Source of the DNA: Balneola sp.
GTDB taxonomy: Bacteria > Bacteroidota > Rhodothermia > Balneolales > Balneolaceae
Direction: 5' to 3'
NCBI GenBank assembly: GCA_003712055.1
Contig: RHLJ01000001.1
Location: 186,001-250,000, forward strand
DNA: 64,000 nt
Shown piece by piece: positions 25,864 to 35,828 of this stretch. The notes beneath the pieces were generated by a model. It made no database searches and was not told the DNA's origin. It saw only the letters and a list, made by a program, of their open reading frames with translations. Every line of letters starts with the position of its first letter. The stretch's first letter is position 1. Position numbers and translations under genes: made by a program.

Positions 25864-27224
25864 TAATTTGTCTCCATATTTGGTACCGGAATTCTATACT
25901 CTATGTAAAACTCGGACTTAAGCTCTTCAATCCATTTCGAGTATTCTGAGAATTGTTTTTGCTGCAGTGCTATTGCTTTAAGCCGATCATAGTCTTGTTC
26001 AAAATTGGCAACATGTTCCGGAATCTGCTTGTCAAGACGTACAATCCTGAATGCTTTACCAGCATTAGCATTGTTTGGATTAAATGGGCGAGGCTCAGAA
26101 ATGGTTCCCTCTTCATCCATTAATAAAGCTATTCGATAAAGTGCAGGATCTAATCTGTTTAAAGGGATTAGTCGTTCTCCAGTCTGCGGGTCTAAAATTT
26201 TACCCCCTGAAATCTTTGTACTAGGATCTTCACTTAGTCTTTGTGCAAAAGCAGAAAAGCTTAACTCCGCATCAGCCATTAAACTATCCCTGATTTCTGT
26301 AAGTCGATTAATTGCAAAATCATCATCCAATTCAGAAGCGTCTACAGAAATAAGAATGTGTCGGGTTTCAATCTGATCTCCAACTCGTTCAATTAATTGG
26401 ATTACATGAAAACCAAACTCAGTTTCAACAACGCTGGATATTTGTCCTGGCTGAAGGGCAGAAGCGGCGGCTGAATACTCAGAAACCAGATCACCCAAGG
26501 CCATCATAGGTAGTAAACCACCTTTTGGTGCCGAAGGGCCATCACTATGTCGGCGAGCTAGCTCATCAATGGATTTTCCGTGGTTAATTGCTGAATCTCT
26601 TAAAGCTTCTGCAAATTCACGAGCAGTTTCCCGGGCATCATCTTTAGGAGGAGGAAGGATTACAATTTGAGAAAGAGCAACTTGCTCAGGTATAGTAGGA
26701 AGAGAATCTTTAGGGATGGATTCAAAGAAGTCTAGTACTTCTGGCCTCGTAATAGTAATAGATGAGAATTTATTCTGGCGAACCATTTCGGTTAACATCT
26801 GCTCCCTGAAACCATCTCTAAACTCATCTTTTAGTTGAAGAATCGACTTTCCAAATACTTGCTCGAGAGCTTGTTCACTACCAGCTTGCTGTATAAGCTG
26901 GTTCACACGTTGATCCATTTGTCGGTTTACCCGTTCCAGAGGCACTGTAATAGAATCAACCCTTGCTTTTTCAATAAGTATGTAATTCTCAATAGATGCG
27001 TCGAAGAACTGATACCAGAGCTCTTCACTAAATTGAATAGGATTACCGTAGCTTTGAGCCTGCCTTATGTAATTCGCTACATCCGAATCGATATCAGATT
27101 TTAGGATCGCGTGATTGTTTACTAATGCTACAATTTGATCTGTAGGCTGTAAATTTTGTGCATTTAGTGAAGAAAATTGTCCCGCAACAAAAAAGGCTAT
27201 TAATATACTTAGAGCTGTTTTCAT
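25863..27224 (-). CDS. Periplasmic SurA-like peptidyl-prolyl isomerase
   Basis: About 453 residues. The ATG at 27224 is preferred over an adjacent TTG at 27227. A signal peptide (to about AQN, 24) is followed by a SurA N-domain (DQIVALVNNHAILKSDIDSD) and two parvulin/PpiC domains; conserved tails are SEFGFHVIQLIERVGDQIETRHILIS and GGKILDPQTGE in the second. SurA chaperones outer-membrane beta-barrel precursors. It is the last of three parvulin-related genes in the run. Confidence 0.9.
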   Translation of the reverse strand: MKTALSILIAFFVAGQFSSLNAQNLQPTDQIVALVNNHAILKSDIDSDVANYIRQAQSYGNPIQFSEELWYQFFDASIENYILIEKARVDSITVPLERVNRQMDQRVNQLIQQAGSEQALEQVFGKSILQLKDEFRDGFREQMLTEMVRQNKFSSITITRPEVLDFFESIPKDSLPTIPEQVALSQIVILPPPKDDARETAREFAEALRDSAINHGKSIDELARRHSDGPSAPKGGLLPMMALGDLVSEYSAAASALQPGQISSVVETEFGFHVIQLIERVGDQIETRHILISVDASELDDDFAINRLTEIRDSLMADAELSFSAFAQRLSEDPSTKISGGKILDPQTGERLIPLNRLDPALYRIALLMDEEGTISEPRPFNPNNANAGKAFRIVRLDKQIPEHVANFEQDYDRLKAIALQQKQFSEYSKWIEELKSEFYIEYRIPVPNMETN

Positions 27225-27248
27225 CAAAATCTATGTAACGATATTTAT

Positions 27249-28094
27249 CTAATTTCTTGAATGAACGTCGAAAGTTTCTATTTCATTATTCGCTTGAGCC
27301 TGAAGATAAAGATTCTTTACATAGGTATTGAAGGTCCGTCTTCTTTTTTCAAGGATTAACCATTCCTTGATTTGATCGATTAGCCACTCCAAATCTGGAT
27401 GATCTCCTTTAGCTCGCTCTTCCATCAATTGAACAAAGTGATACTGGTCACCAAGATTTTCGATTACCGTTATTTCGGATAACCCAATTACTTTTATATA
27501 TCGGTTCATAATTTCTGCTTCACCAGCTGCTATTGATTCAGGCCAAAACCTCTCCGATTCACGGATTGCCAACTCTGGATTAACAGAGAAAGCTTGAGCA
27601 ACATCATTCCATTCGATACCTCTTAACAAGTCATTCCTAGCCCTCTGAGCATCTTCATAGGAGTTGGTAATCATGTGCCTGTACCTAACGTAGCGCTCCT
27701 CAAGTACAAAACTGTCTTTATTTTCTTGGTAATAGGTTCTTGCTTCTTCATCTGTAACCTGAATTTCCTCTTCCATTTCAGCTAGGTAGTATTCCTGGGC
27801 CACTTTGGTTAAATAATCCTCTCTTACTTTTTCTAGGCGATCTTGAATTTCAGGTTGTCGGTGTATTCTAAGCCTATAGGCATCTTGTAAAATAATCTGA
27901 TTCTCTATCCACTCTTCTCTAAAAGTGGTATATGCAGCAATACTATCTTCCTTGAACACAAATTCAGGAATCGAGCTTTTAGCTTCAGAAAATGTAAGAG
28001 TTGCATTACCTACTCTGGCAAGGATAGGCTCTGCATTGTCCGATTTCCTGGTACAGCTTACCAATAAAAGTATTATCAGTAAGGTCGTTCTCAT
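27249..28094 (-). CDS. Parvulin-like lipoprotein with degenerate isomerase domain
   Basis: 281 residues. The lipoprotein signal ends with LLVSC (Cys14). A SurA-type N-terminal helical region (about 25-105) precedes a parvulin-like segment (RYVRYRHMITNSYEDAQRAR onward). In that segment the usual GG-x-LG-W-F-x(n)-F core is replaced by FSVNPELAIRESERFWPE, so catalysis is doubtful. It probably works as a chaperone at the membrane. Its ATG overlaps the stop of the preceding parvulin gene (ATGA). About 20 bases separate it from the surA-like gene. Confidence 0.75.
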   Translation of the reverse strand: MRTTLLIILLLVSCTRKSDNAEPILARVGNATLTFSEAKSSIPEFVFKEDSIAAYTTFREEWIENQIILQDAYRLRIHRQPEIQDRLEKVREDYLTKVAQEYYLAEMEEEIQVTDEEARTYYQENKDSFVLEERYVRYRHMITNSYEDAQRARNDLLRGIEWNDVAQAFSVNPELAIRESERFWPESIAAGEAEIMNRYIKVIGLSEITVIENLGDQYHFVQLMEERAKGDHPDLEWLIDQIKEWLILEKRRRTFNTYVKNLYLQAQANNEIETFDVHSRN

Positions 28095-30046
28095 TCATTA
28101 GTTCCGTTGTTATACAATTCCTCTAGTTTAGAAGGATATACTGAAACATTATACTCATTGCGTAACCGATTTAACCAGTTCTCTTCTCTTATCGGCTGAT
28201 AATCTGATAAAAGCTTATTGAAAGCTTCTTTAAAGGTCATCCTTCTTGCAGGAAGGATATCGTTTAAATAAAAGACCGCTTTTCTATTATTATATTCAAA
28301 AATCTCAGAAAAGGTTTCTTTTTCCATACTATTAAGCATATCAAATGGTTCTCCCTGAAATGTTCCCGTCGAATCAGATACTACTCCAACAGGGATATTA
28401 TTTGCACGAACACTGTCTGGAGAATTACCAGCCTTGATAAAGTCAATGGCCTTCTGGAGCGTAGTATCTCTACTAGAAGTAATCAAATGATAGGAATAGC
28501 GGGTAGGGTAGGAGTAAGAATCGGAATCGTTCTCATAAAGGCTAAAGAGTTTAGTTGTATCAACTGTAGCTGCACTCCATACAGAATCTTCATTTATCTG
28601 ATATACAACGAGCCCGCTCTTATAGTTATCAGTTTGATCCGAAAACTCCGGAAATTCACCTAATGCAAGGTCCGTTATTTTTGAATCAATAATTTCTTCT
28701 TTGAAATCATCAAACCAGGAATCACCATAATTAGAACTAAATGGACCTCTTTCGTTATTTATCAAATAGCTCAAAAAATCTGATACAGTTGCATTAGTCT
28801 CTGAAAAAGAGAATAAAGATTCATTCCCAAGGCTTTGATCCAGATTAATATCTTTGAATTCTGTCGAGTCTTGGCCTTTTGCAAATTCAGAAAAAAGCAT
28901 GAGTGCTGAATCATTTACCTCACCGCCATAATACTCTTCAAGCCAATCAACGATAAAGCCATTACTCTTTCTAATAGTTCTTGAAGACTCAAGTAAACCC
29001 ATCAGAAAATCATCTCTCTCTTGTTCACTCGAATATGTTCTTACGGAATCAATCTTAAGAAGATGGTAACCATAGGTTGTACTTATAGTTTCCGTGAATG
29101 GGAGAGAGGGATCTGAAGTCATTACCTGGTCAATAAAACTAGCATCATATCTGGAACCATACTCTATCCAACCTATCCGACCTCCGTTACCTGCTGAAGG
29201 GGTGTCTTGAGTATACTTTTTAACTGTTTCACTCCAGTCTGAGCCTTCGGCTAATTCTTTATAAGCACTATCCAACCTGGATGGCGCCTGGTTTCCTCTA
29301 AGGAATATATGGGATACTAATCGAGCTGGTTGGCGCTCCCTTTTCTCTTCCAATTGTACTATGTGATATCCAAACTGGGTACGAAAAGGAGTAGAAATCT
29401 CACCGACATCTAAACTATACAATACATCTTCAAACTCTTTTACAGTAGCACCTACTGAGAACCAGGGTAAATCACCCCCCATAGATCTACCATTTCTTTT
29501 GGAAGAATATTCTCCATCTAGTTCTGCAATGGTAGCGCCCGCAAGTATCTTTTCTCTTGCTTCCATAAGCCTATTGTAGGCTTCAAGAGTATCTTGTGGG
29601 GAAGCAGCCTGATCAACAGCAATTAATAGGTGTGAGGATTTTAGTTCATGGTCGTACCTAAACTTGAATTCATCGAAAAGGGTAGGGCGGATTTTATTTT
29701 CTAACCAGAAAGAATAAGCGGCTTGCTTAGCATAAACCTCATATTCGCTTAAAATTCCTTCGTTCTCAAAGTATCCAGCATCCTGGGCTGATAGGATTTT
29801 TGCTTTATAATCCAGGTAAATTGGCAAGAATTCCTGGAGTTCCTCCAGTGTGAATTCTCCATTAATGTTTCCAGACCTATAGTTCTGAACCAACTCATCG
29901 TAGCTTACCGGCTGGTTTCCAGCTACTCCTACCGCATCAATTGGCATCTGTTGAGGTGATTCTATGGTTTGGTTGCTTCCTGCACAGGAGATAAAAACTG
30001 CTGCAAATAGCGCGCATAGTAGTCTCATAAATCCTGGTTTTCTCAT
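28091..30046 (-). CDS. Large parvulin-domain lipoprotein (PpiC/SurA-like folding factor)
   Basis: 651 residues. A lipoprotein signal ends VFISC (about Cys21). Two clear PpiC domains: the first has SSHLLIAVDQ, GGDLPWFSVG and FRTQFGYHIVQLEE; the second has VSHIFLRG, GGRIGWIEYG and STTYGYHLLKID. A further region (about 380-640) looks like an additional degenerate parvulin/helical chaperone repeat. Its size is close to PpiD, but it is anchored by lipid instead of a membrane helix. It is the first gene of the parvulin run, 33 bases after the divergent-side neighbour nupC ends. Confidence 0.85.
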   Translation of the reverse strand: MRKPGFMRLLCALFAAVFISCAGSNQTIESPQQMPIDAVGVAGNQPVSYDELVQNYRSGNINGEFTLEELQEFLPIYLDYKAKILSAQDAGYFENEGILSEYEVYAKQAAYSFWLENKIRPTLFDEFKFRYDHELKSSHLLIAVDQAASPQDTLEAYNRLMEAREKILAGATIAELDGEYSSKRNGRSMGGDLPWFSVGATVKEFEDVLYSLDVGEISTPFRTQFGYHIVQLEEKRERQPARLVSHIFLRGNQAPSRLDSAYKELAEGSDWSETVKKYTQDTPSAGNGGRIGWIEYGSRYDASFIDQVMTSDPSLPFTETISTTYGYHLLKIDSVRTYSSEQERDDFLMGLLESSRTIRKSNGFIVDWLEEYYGGEVNDSALMLFSEFAKGQDSTEFKDINLDQSLGNESLFSFSETNATVSDFLSYLINNERGPFSSNYGDSWFDDFKEEIIDSKITDLALGEFPEFSDQTDNYKSGLVVYQINEDSVWSAATVDTTKLFSLYENDSDSYSYPTRYSYHLITSSRDTTLQKAIDFIKAGNSPDSVRANNIPVGVVSDSTGTFQGEPFDMLNSMEKETFSEIFEYNNRKAVFYLNDILPARRMTFKEAFNKLLSDYQPIREENWLNRLRNEYNVSVYPSKLEELYNNGTNE

Positions 30047-30079
30047 AGTATTGATGAATATTTCTTTTGTGTTAGTTTA

Positions 30080-31411
30080 TTAAAAAAGCATTCCTGCTAT
30101 AGTAGCAGTCATTAGGTTTGCAAGTGTTCCTGCAAAAACTGCTTTAAGTCCAAATTTTGCTAAGTCTGATTTCCTGCTTGGCGCTAGCCCTCCAATACCT
30201 CCAATTTGAATGGCAATTGAGGAGAAGTTAGCAAAACCACACAGTGCAAACGTAGCCATGGCTATTGTTTTTGCACTTAATGCGGTAGCAGCAACTCCCT
30301 CAGCGAGTTTAAGATATGCTACAAACTCGTTCAGAACGATTTTAGTACCTAGTAAAGATCCCATGGTTGTTGCGTCTTCCCATGGCACACCAATTAACCA
30401 TGCCAGAGGAGCCAAAATCCAGCCAAGTAACATTTCTATGGATAATGGAGATCCTATCAATTCAGTAAGTCCTGTAAAGTCACTAATAGCTCCAAAAAGG
30501 CCATTAAACATAGCAAGTAACGCTATGAACGCCAATAACATAGCACCAACATTTGCAGCTAATTTCAAGCCTACTCCAGCGCCTGAAGCAGCGGCGTCAA
30601 TACCGTTTGCATCAGTTTTCTCAACAACCATTTGAACCGAACCAGCAGTAACCGACTCTTCTGTTTCTGGATATAGTATTTTCGCAATAACCAGAGCTGC
30701 AGGGGCTGCCATTAAACTGGCTCCAAGTAAACGTTCAGCAAAGAGTTGTTGAGCTACCTCTATTTCTAAGCCATTAGCAGCAGCAAAAGAAGAACCCAGC
30801 ATGGCCACATATGCAGCCATCACTCCTCCAGCTATAGTAGCCATACCCCCGGTCATAACTGCAAGAAGCTCAGATTTTGTCATCCTGTCAATGAATGGCT
30901 TAATAACTAGTGGCGCTTCAGTCTGGCCTACAAAAATATTTGAAATTACAGATAGAGTTTCTGCTCCGGAAGTACCCAGAAGCTTTTGCATGCCCCTTGA
31001 AAATACTTTGACTACAAATTGAAGGATCCCATAGTGATATAGAATAGCAGTAAGAGAGGCAAAAAAGATAATAGTGGGAAGAACCTGAAAAGCAAAAATT
31101 ACCCCCATACTATCTTCATATTCCGGGCCATGGGCTAAAAAACTAAATAAGAATTCAGCTCCAGCCGTAGTGTACTGTAAAACTATTACAAAGAAGCTCG
31201 CAACTAATTCAAAAAGCAATGTTGGCCACCCAAGAGGAGCCCAAAAATTGGCCAGAACTTCTGATTTCAAGATAAAAATAGCCAAGACAAACTGAATACC
31301 TAAACCCGTGATAACCAACTTCCAATTAATGTGCTTTTTGTTATTACTTAATAAATAAGTCGCACCAATTATTACTACCATTCCTAAAATGCCGCGAAGG
31401 ATATTTTCCAT
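30080..31411 (-). CDS. nupC: Concentrative nucleoside transporter (NupC/CNT family)
   Basis: 443 residues, very hydrophobic, with the CNT fold. Conserved segments are FAFQVLPTIIFFASLTAILY, GTSGAETLSVISNIFVGQTE with the substrate-contacting Gly-Gln-Thr-Glu, and the C-terminal ALCGFANFSSIAIQIGGIGG. It imports nucleosides with Na+ or H+. It is 5 bases downstream of tdk, so uptake and phosphorylation of thymidine are on one transcript. Confidence 0.95.
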   Translation of the reverse strand: MENILRGILGMVVIIGATYLLSNNKKHINWKLVITGLGIQFVLAIFILKSEVLANFWAPLGWPTLLFELVASFFVIVLQYTTAGAEFLFSFLAHGPEYEDSMGVIFAFQVLPTIIFFASLTAILYHYGILQFVVKVFSRGMQKLLGTSGAETLSVISNIFVGQTEAPLVIKPFIDRMTKSELLAVMTGGMATIAGGVMAAYVAMLGSSFAAANGLEIEVAQQLFAERLLGASLMAAPAALVIAKILYPETEESVTAGSVQMVVEKTDANGIDAAASGAGVGLKLAANVGAMLLAFIALLAMFNGLFGAISDFTGLTELIGSPLSIEMLLGWILAPLAWLIGVPWEDATTMGSLLGTKIVLNEFVAYLKLAEGVAATALSAKTIAMATFALCGFANFSSIAIQIGGIGGLAPSRKSDLAKFGLKAVFAGTLANLMTATIAGMLF

Positions 31412-31416
31412 AAGAG

Positions 31417-32058
31417 TTAGTTAGTTGGGTGTTCTTCAGTTTCGACGTCCACATGTGTAAAAGGACGTATGGGTTTCCCTCTACGTGTATCTACGCTAGG
31501 TCTGAAACAGTGCCGAGCCCTTGGTTCATATGCGTCATATTCTCCAACAAGTACAGTATTGGTGTTATCAACCACTCTTTGGGAATAATTGGCAAGTGCA
31601 CCACTTTCAGAACAAACAGCGTGAAGCTTTGTCACAAATTCAGCAACAGCTAATAGATAGGGCATTGGGCCAAACGGTCTGCCTTCAAAATCCATATCCA
31701 AACCCGCTACAATAACTCTCTTTTTATCATTAGCAAGGCTATTTGCAACGTCTACTATTCTATCATCAAAAAATTGTGCTTCATCTATGCAGACAACTTT
31801 TGCATTTCCGGTGAGCAGAACTATTTGATCTGCAGTATCTACTAGAATACTTGGAAGAGCAGTTTCATTGTGAGATACTACTTCGGTTTCACTATATCTT
31901 TTATCAATTGCAGGTTTTACTACTACTACATTTTGTCCTGCTATATGTGCTCTTTTCGCCCTTCTTATTAGCTCCTCGGTTTTACCACTAAACATGCCTC
32001 CACAAATAACTTCGATCCAGCCGAAATCTTTAGGAGCCAACGATGGTTCGTTTGTCAT
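31417..32058 (-). CDS. tdk: Thymidine kinase (type II, TK1-like)
   Basis: About 213 residues from the ATG at 32058. A longer frame from 32130 adds an unlikely N-terminus, because family members start shortly before WIEVICGG. P-loop GGMFSGKTEELIRR, Walker B-like VVCIDEAQFFDD and the lasso-region residues are present. The two zinc-binding pairs of TK1-like enzymes are damaged: CxxC reads AVCSES and the second pair reads RARHCF, so one cysteine of each pair is lost. It phosphorylates thymidine to dTMP in salvage and is coupled to nupC. It is divergent from the UvrD-like gene. No Shine-Dalgarno sequence helps decide between the two starts. Confidence 0.9.
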   Translation of the reverse strand: MTNEPSLAPKDFGWIEVICGGMFSGKTEELIRRAKRAHIAGQNVVVVKPAIDKRYSETEVVSHNETALPSILVDTADQIVLLTGNAKVVCIDEAQFFDDRIVDVANSLANDKKRVIVAGLDMDFEGRPFGPMPYLLAVAEFVTKLHAVCSESGALANYSQRVVDNTNTVLVGEYDAYEPRARHCFRPSVDTRRGKPIRPFTHVDVETEEHPTN

Positions 32059-32186
32059 GAATTTCTTGATTGAATTATTGAAGGGGAATATATCGGGGTT
32101 AGTACCAAATGAAAAGCAAAGAATTCTCATTTAAATAAGATGTACACATAATTTTTACATACTCCACAAATTGATTACTTTCGATC

Positions 32187-34205
32187 ATGAAAAAATTCAT
32201 TCTAAAGAAGGAATCATTAAGTCTTCGCTCTGAAGATTATTCAATCTCATATGAAAAACTACTAAATCCTCAGCAATTAGAGGCAGTTTTTCATAATGAA
32301 GGTCCTGCCTTAGTTGTAGCAGGCGCAGGAACAGGCAAAACGAGAACACTTGTATATCGGGTAGCTCGTCTGGTTGAAAGCGGAGTACATCCTTCTGAAA
32401 TTTTGCTTCTCACTTTTACCAGAAGAGCAGCAAATGAAATGCTGCAACGAGCAAGCTCTATTTTAGATGAACGTTGTAAGCAGGTAAGAGGAGGGACCTT
32501 TCATTTTTATTGTAGTCAGATTTTGCACCAATATGCAGAGCAAATTGGATACCAGAAAAACTTCACTATTGTCGACTCTTCAGATGCATTGGAAATAATT
32601 CAGCTCATAAGAACACAACTCAACCTGCATAAAAATAAAAAGAGATTTCCGAATAAGAACACGCTCTATTCCATAATTAGCACTAGTAAAAATAAATCTC
32701 TTGATACTAGGGTAATCCTATTAGATCGATATCCTCAATTTGCCGAGTATGAAGAAACCATAGAAGAAGTTGCAGAAAGGTATGAGGCATATAAGAAACA
32801 GAATTCAGTAATGGATTTTGATGATTTGCTGACTAATACCTGTACTCTTTTGAATAATAATGAAGAGATAAGGCATGCTATTTCTAAGAAACATCGCTTT
32901 GTTATGGTTGATGAGTACCAGGATACCAATAAGCTTCAAGCTCAGCTTGCGCAACTTTTTTCAAGCGTTCATGGAAACATAATGGGAGTAGGGGACGATG
33001 CTCAGAGCATTTATTCATTTAGAGGAGCAGAGCATCGAAATATCATTGAATTCCCTGCACTTTTTCCTGAAACTAAAATTATCAAACTGGAAGAAAATTA
33101 TAGATCCACTCCTGAAATTCTTAATACCGCAAATGAGCTTTTAAAACAGGCTCATTTTAAATACGATAAACAGCTCTATTCAAAAAAGGATACATCAGAC
33201 TTACCTGCTTTAGTAAAGGCGTCTACGGTTAGCGAACAAAGCCGATTTGTGACACAAATGGTAGCTGTACTAAGAGAACAAGGGATACCACTCAACTCAT
33301 GTGCAGTTTTATTTAGAAATGGGAGGGACTCCTATGATCTTGAAGTTGAGCTGAATCGAAAAAATATACCCTTCACTAAATATGGAGGTCAGAAATTTAC
33401 CGAAGCTGCCCATGTCAAAGATATACTTGCTCATATCCGGGTTATAGTAAACCCAATGGATACAATTGCATGGAATAGAATACTTATGCTTATAGATGGA
33501 ATTGGTCCGAAAACAGCCGAGGATTTATTTACATGGGTAAGATCCTCAACGAATCCATTTGATCTAGAAAAATCTGGAGTAGTCAGTAAAGGATACCTCA
33601 AACAAATAAAATCCTTGAGCAAATTACTGCTTGAACTGAAAGAAAACGAGAAGGGTATTTCACAAGGCCTTGAAATTCTGGTTCAGTATTATAAATACTT
33701 TTGTGAAAAAAGATATGATGACTACCCAAAGCGCATCAAAGATTTAGAAGCATTTGTTCAATTATCTGTAAACTATTCTTCATTCGAAAAAATGGTTAAA
33801 GAATTAACCTTAGATCCAATCAATTATACATCTGTAGATACTGAACAAAAACAGAACGAAGAACCTCCTCTGGTCTTGAGTACAATTCATTCTGCTAAGG
33901 GATTAGAGTGGGAACATGTTTTTATAATTCAGTGCCTTGATGGTATTATACCTTCTGCGTACTCAGTGGAAGAAGAAGATCAATTAGATGAAGAGCTTAG
34001 GTTGTTATACGTGGCTACAACAAGAGCGAAGGCCATGCTTTATTACAGTTATCCTGCAATTGCACCTTCGGTACATGGAGATTACTTCACAAATCCTAGC
34101 CGATTTATTGAAGCTATTGAGGAAAGTAGTTTAGAAAACTGGCAATTAGTGGAAGAGGAATCGAACCAACTATCAGAAACGAAAAATTCCTATTTAGAGA
34201 GTTAG
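32187..34205 (+). CDS. UvrD/Rep/PcrA-type superfamily 1 DNA helicase
   Basis: 672 residues. Motif I AGAGTGKTRTL (45-55), motif II near MVDEYQDTNK, motif III GDDAQSIYSFRGA, and motif V/VI STIHSAKGLEWEHVF and LLYVATTRAKAML are all present, so the enzyme should be active as a 3'-5' helicase. The length is close to Rep/UvrD, and the C-terminal tail is short. Such proteins act in repair or fork restart. The last 4 bases overlap the small convergent membrane gene. Confidence 0.93.
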   Translation: MKKFILKKESLSLRSEDYSISYEKLLNPQQLEAVFHNEGPALVVAGAGTGKTRTLVYRVARLVESGVHPSEILLLTFTRRAANEMLQRASSILDERCKQVRGGTFHFYCSQILHQYAEQIGYQKNFTIVDSSDALEIIQLIRTQLNLHKNKKRFPNKNTLYSIISTSKNKSLDTRVILLDRYPQFAEYEETIEEVAERYEAYKKQNSVMDFDDLLTNTCTLLNNNEEIRHAISKKHRFVMVDEYQDTNKLQAQLAQLFSSVHGNIMGVGDDAQSIYSFRGAEHRNIIEFPALFPETKIIKLEENYRSTPEILNTANELLKQAHFKYDKQLYSKKDTSDLPALVKASTVSEQSRFVTQMVAVLREQGIPLNSCAVLFRNGRDSYDLEVELNRKNIPFTKYGGQKFTEAAHVKDILAHIRVIVNPMDTIAWNRILMLIDGIGPKTAEDLFTWVRSSTNPFDLEKSGVVSKGYLKQIKSLSKLLLELKENEKGISQGLEILVQYYKYFCEKRYDDYPKRIKDLEAFVQLSVNYSSFEKMVKELTLDPINYTSVDTEQKQNEEPPLVLSTIHSAKGLEWEHVFIIQCLDGIIPSAYSVEEEDQLDEELRLLYVATTRAKAMLYYSYPAIAPSVHGDYFTNPSRFIEAIEESSLENWQLVEEESNQLSETKNSYLES

Positions 34206-34441
34206 TTCTTTTTCATAAACCTATGTTGTGCAATAATATCGCTGATAAACCAGAAAACGGGATAAATAGGAATTAATATAGCTGCTACAACCTGCCATTT
34301 ATTGTACTTAGCTTTTCCTCCGTCTACAGGAAGGGTAATGCCCGCGATTCCTCCAATCCAAAAAATGAAGAAAAGGAAAAACACTAAGGAGAGCGTTAGT
34401 GAGCCAAAAAAACCTGTGTATTCATAAAAGCTTTTAAGCAT
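34202..34441 (-). CDS. Small two-helix membrane protein
   Basis: 79 residues with two hydrophobic segments, about 11-36 and 49-66, separated by a polar Lys-rich loop (GGKAKYNKWQ). No motif recognised. It diverges from der with 65 bases between and overlaps the end of the helicase gene by 4 bases. The steady codon usage and clean hydrophobic pattern suggest it is real, but it could be a spurious frame. Confidence 0.55.
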   Translation of the reverse strand: MLKSFYEYTGFFGSLTLSLVFFLFFIFWIGGIAGITLPVDGGKAKYNKWQVVAAILIPIYPVFWFISDIIAQHRFMKKN

Positions 34442-34469
34442 GTAGAGCTATTAAATCCTAAAATTTCCT

Positions 34470-34477
34470 TACTTTTG
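34470..34477 (+). promoter_or_regulatory. Candidate Bacteroidota-type -7 promoter element for der
   Basis: TACTTTTG matches the TAnnTTTG consensus of Bacteroidota housekeeping promoters exactly and lies 29 bases before the der ATG. No good -33 TTG is visible at the expected distance, which lowers the score. Confidence 0.35.
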
Positions 34478-34506
34478 CAGGCCAAATTAATCATTCACAA
34501 ACAAAT

Positions 34507-35814
34507 ATGCTCCCAGTTGTTTCCATTGTAGGCCGACCTAATGTGGGGAAGTCGACCATTTTTAATAGACTAATAGGTGAGAGAAAGGCGATCGTCCATG
34601 ATGAATATGGCGTAACCAGAGACCGCCACTATGGAGAATCCTATTGGAATGGCAGGGATTTCACGGTAATAGATACCGGAGGGTATTTGCCAGATGATAT
34701 GGATGTAATGGTTTCCGGAATCAGAGAACAAGTCCATATTGCTTTAGAAGAATCTGACCTTGTTCTTTTTGTTGTGGATACCGATTCAGGAATAAATACG
34801 CTGGATAAATCTGTTGCTAGTATACTTCGACAACAGGAGAAACCAGTATTAGTGGTTACAAATAAAGCAGATAATGAAGAAAGAAGACTTAATGCTTCCG
34901 AATTCTATGAGCTAGGTTTTGATGATCTTTTTCCAATATCTGCTATTAGCGGGTCCGGGACAGGAGAACTCCTTGATAGAGTTGTAGAACTATTACCGGA
35001 ATCAATTGCAGAGGAAAAGGAAGAAATTCCGCGTCTTGCTTTTATCGGAAGACCAAATGTTGGAAAAAGTAGTCTTGTTAATGCTTTACTTAATGACGAA
35101 CGATGCATAGTAACTGACATAGCCGGAACTACACGGGATACTATCGATAGTCGATTTACTTTTGAGGGAAGAGATTATATACTCGTAGATACAGCGGGAC
35201 TTAGAAAGAGAGTTAAAGTCAAAGAAAACATTGAGTTTTATAGCACAGTTCGGACAGAAAAAGCAATTAGAGAATGTGATATTGCGGTCCTGATTTTAGA
35301 TGCAGAGAGAGGTTTTGAAGATCAGGATAAACGCGTTCTACGAGAAGCCGAAAAATTTAATAAAGGCTTGATCATTGTCCTCAATAAATGGGATTTAATA
35401 GAAGACAAGGACACAAACACTGTTCGAGAATTTGAAAAATACATCTATGAAAGTGTTCCACAATTTGATTTTGTTCCGATACTGACTATCTCAGCTTTAA
35501 ACAAAAAAAGAATCCATAAAGTGATTGAACTCGCTGATTTAGTAATGAGCGAGAGAAAGAAGCAAATTGGTACTTCGGAACTAAATAACTTTTTAGAGGA
35601 AATATTGAGGGATCGGCCACTTCCAATGAAACGAGGTAAGCAGCTAAAAATACAATATATAACTCAGGTCAAATCCGAGCCTCCTGTTTTTAAGCTTTTC
35701 ATGAATAACCCACAGGATATGCCTCCTAATTATCGACGTTATATTGAAAACAAACTTCGAGCCAGATACAGCTTTACCGGTGTTCCGGTCACTTTCGTAT
35801 TTAGGCAAAAGTAA
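34507..35814 (+). CDS. der: Ribosome-assembly GTPase Der (EngA)
   Basis: 435 residues with two tandem Era-like G domains. The first G1 is GRPNVGKST (9-17), its G3 is DTGG and its G4 is TNKAD. The second has [13 protein letters not shown] and NKWD. The C-terminal KH-like domain ends with [13 protein letters not shown], the Der hallmark. It acts in 50S subunit maturation. It is followed by a membrane protein gene and a peroxiredoxin gene with short spacers (14 and 7 bases), probably one transcript. Confidence 0.97.
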   Translation: MLPVVSIVGRPNVGKSTIFNRLIGERKAIVHDEYGVTRDRHYGESYWNGRDFTVIDTGGYLPDDMDVMVSGIREQVHIALEESDLVLFVVDTDSGINTLDKSVASILRQQEKPVLVVTNKADNEERRLNASEFYELGFDDLFPISAISGSGTGELLDRVVELLPESIAEEKEEIPRLAFIGRPNVGKSSLVNALLNDERCIVTDIAGTTRDTIDSRFTFEGRDYILVDTAGLRKRVKVKENIEFYSTVRTEKAIRECDIAVLILDAERGFEDQDKRVLREAEKFNKGLIIVLNKWDLIEDKDTNTVREFEKYIYESVPQFDFVPILTISALNKKRIHKVIELADLVMSERKKQIGTSELNNFLEEILRDRPLPMKRGKQLKIQYITQVKSEPPVFKLFMNNPQDMPPNYRRYIENKLRARYSFTGVPVTFVFRQK

Positions 35815-35828
35815 TTATAGGCTCATTT

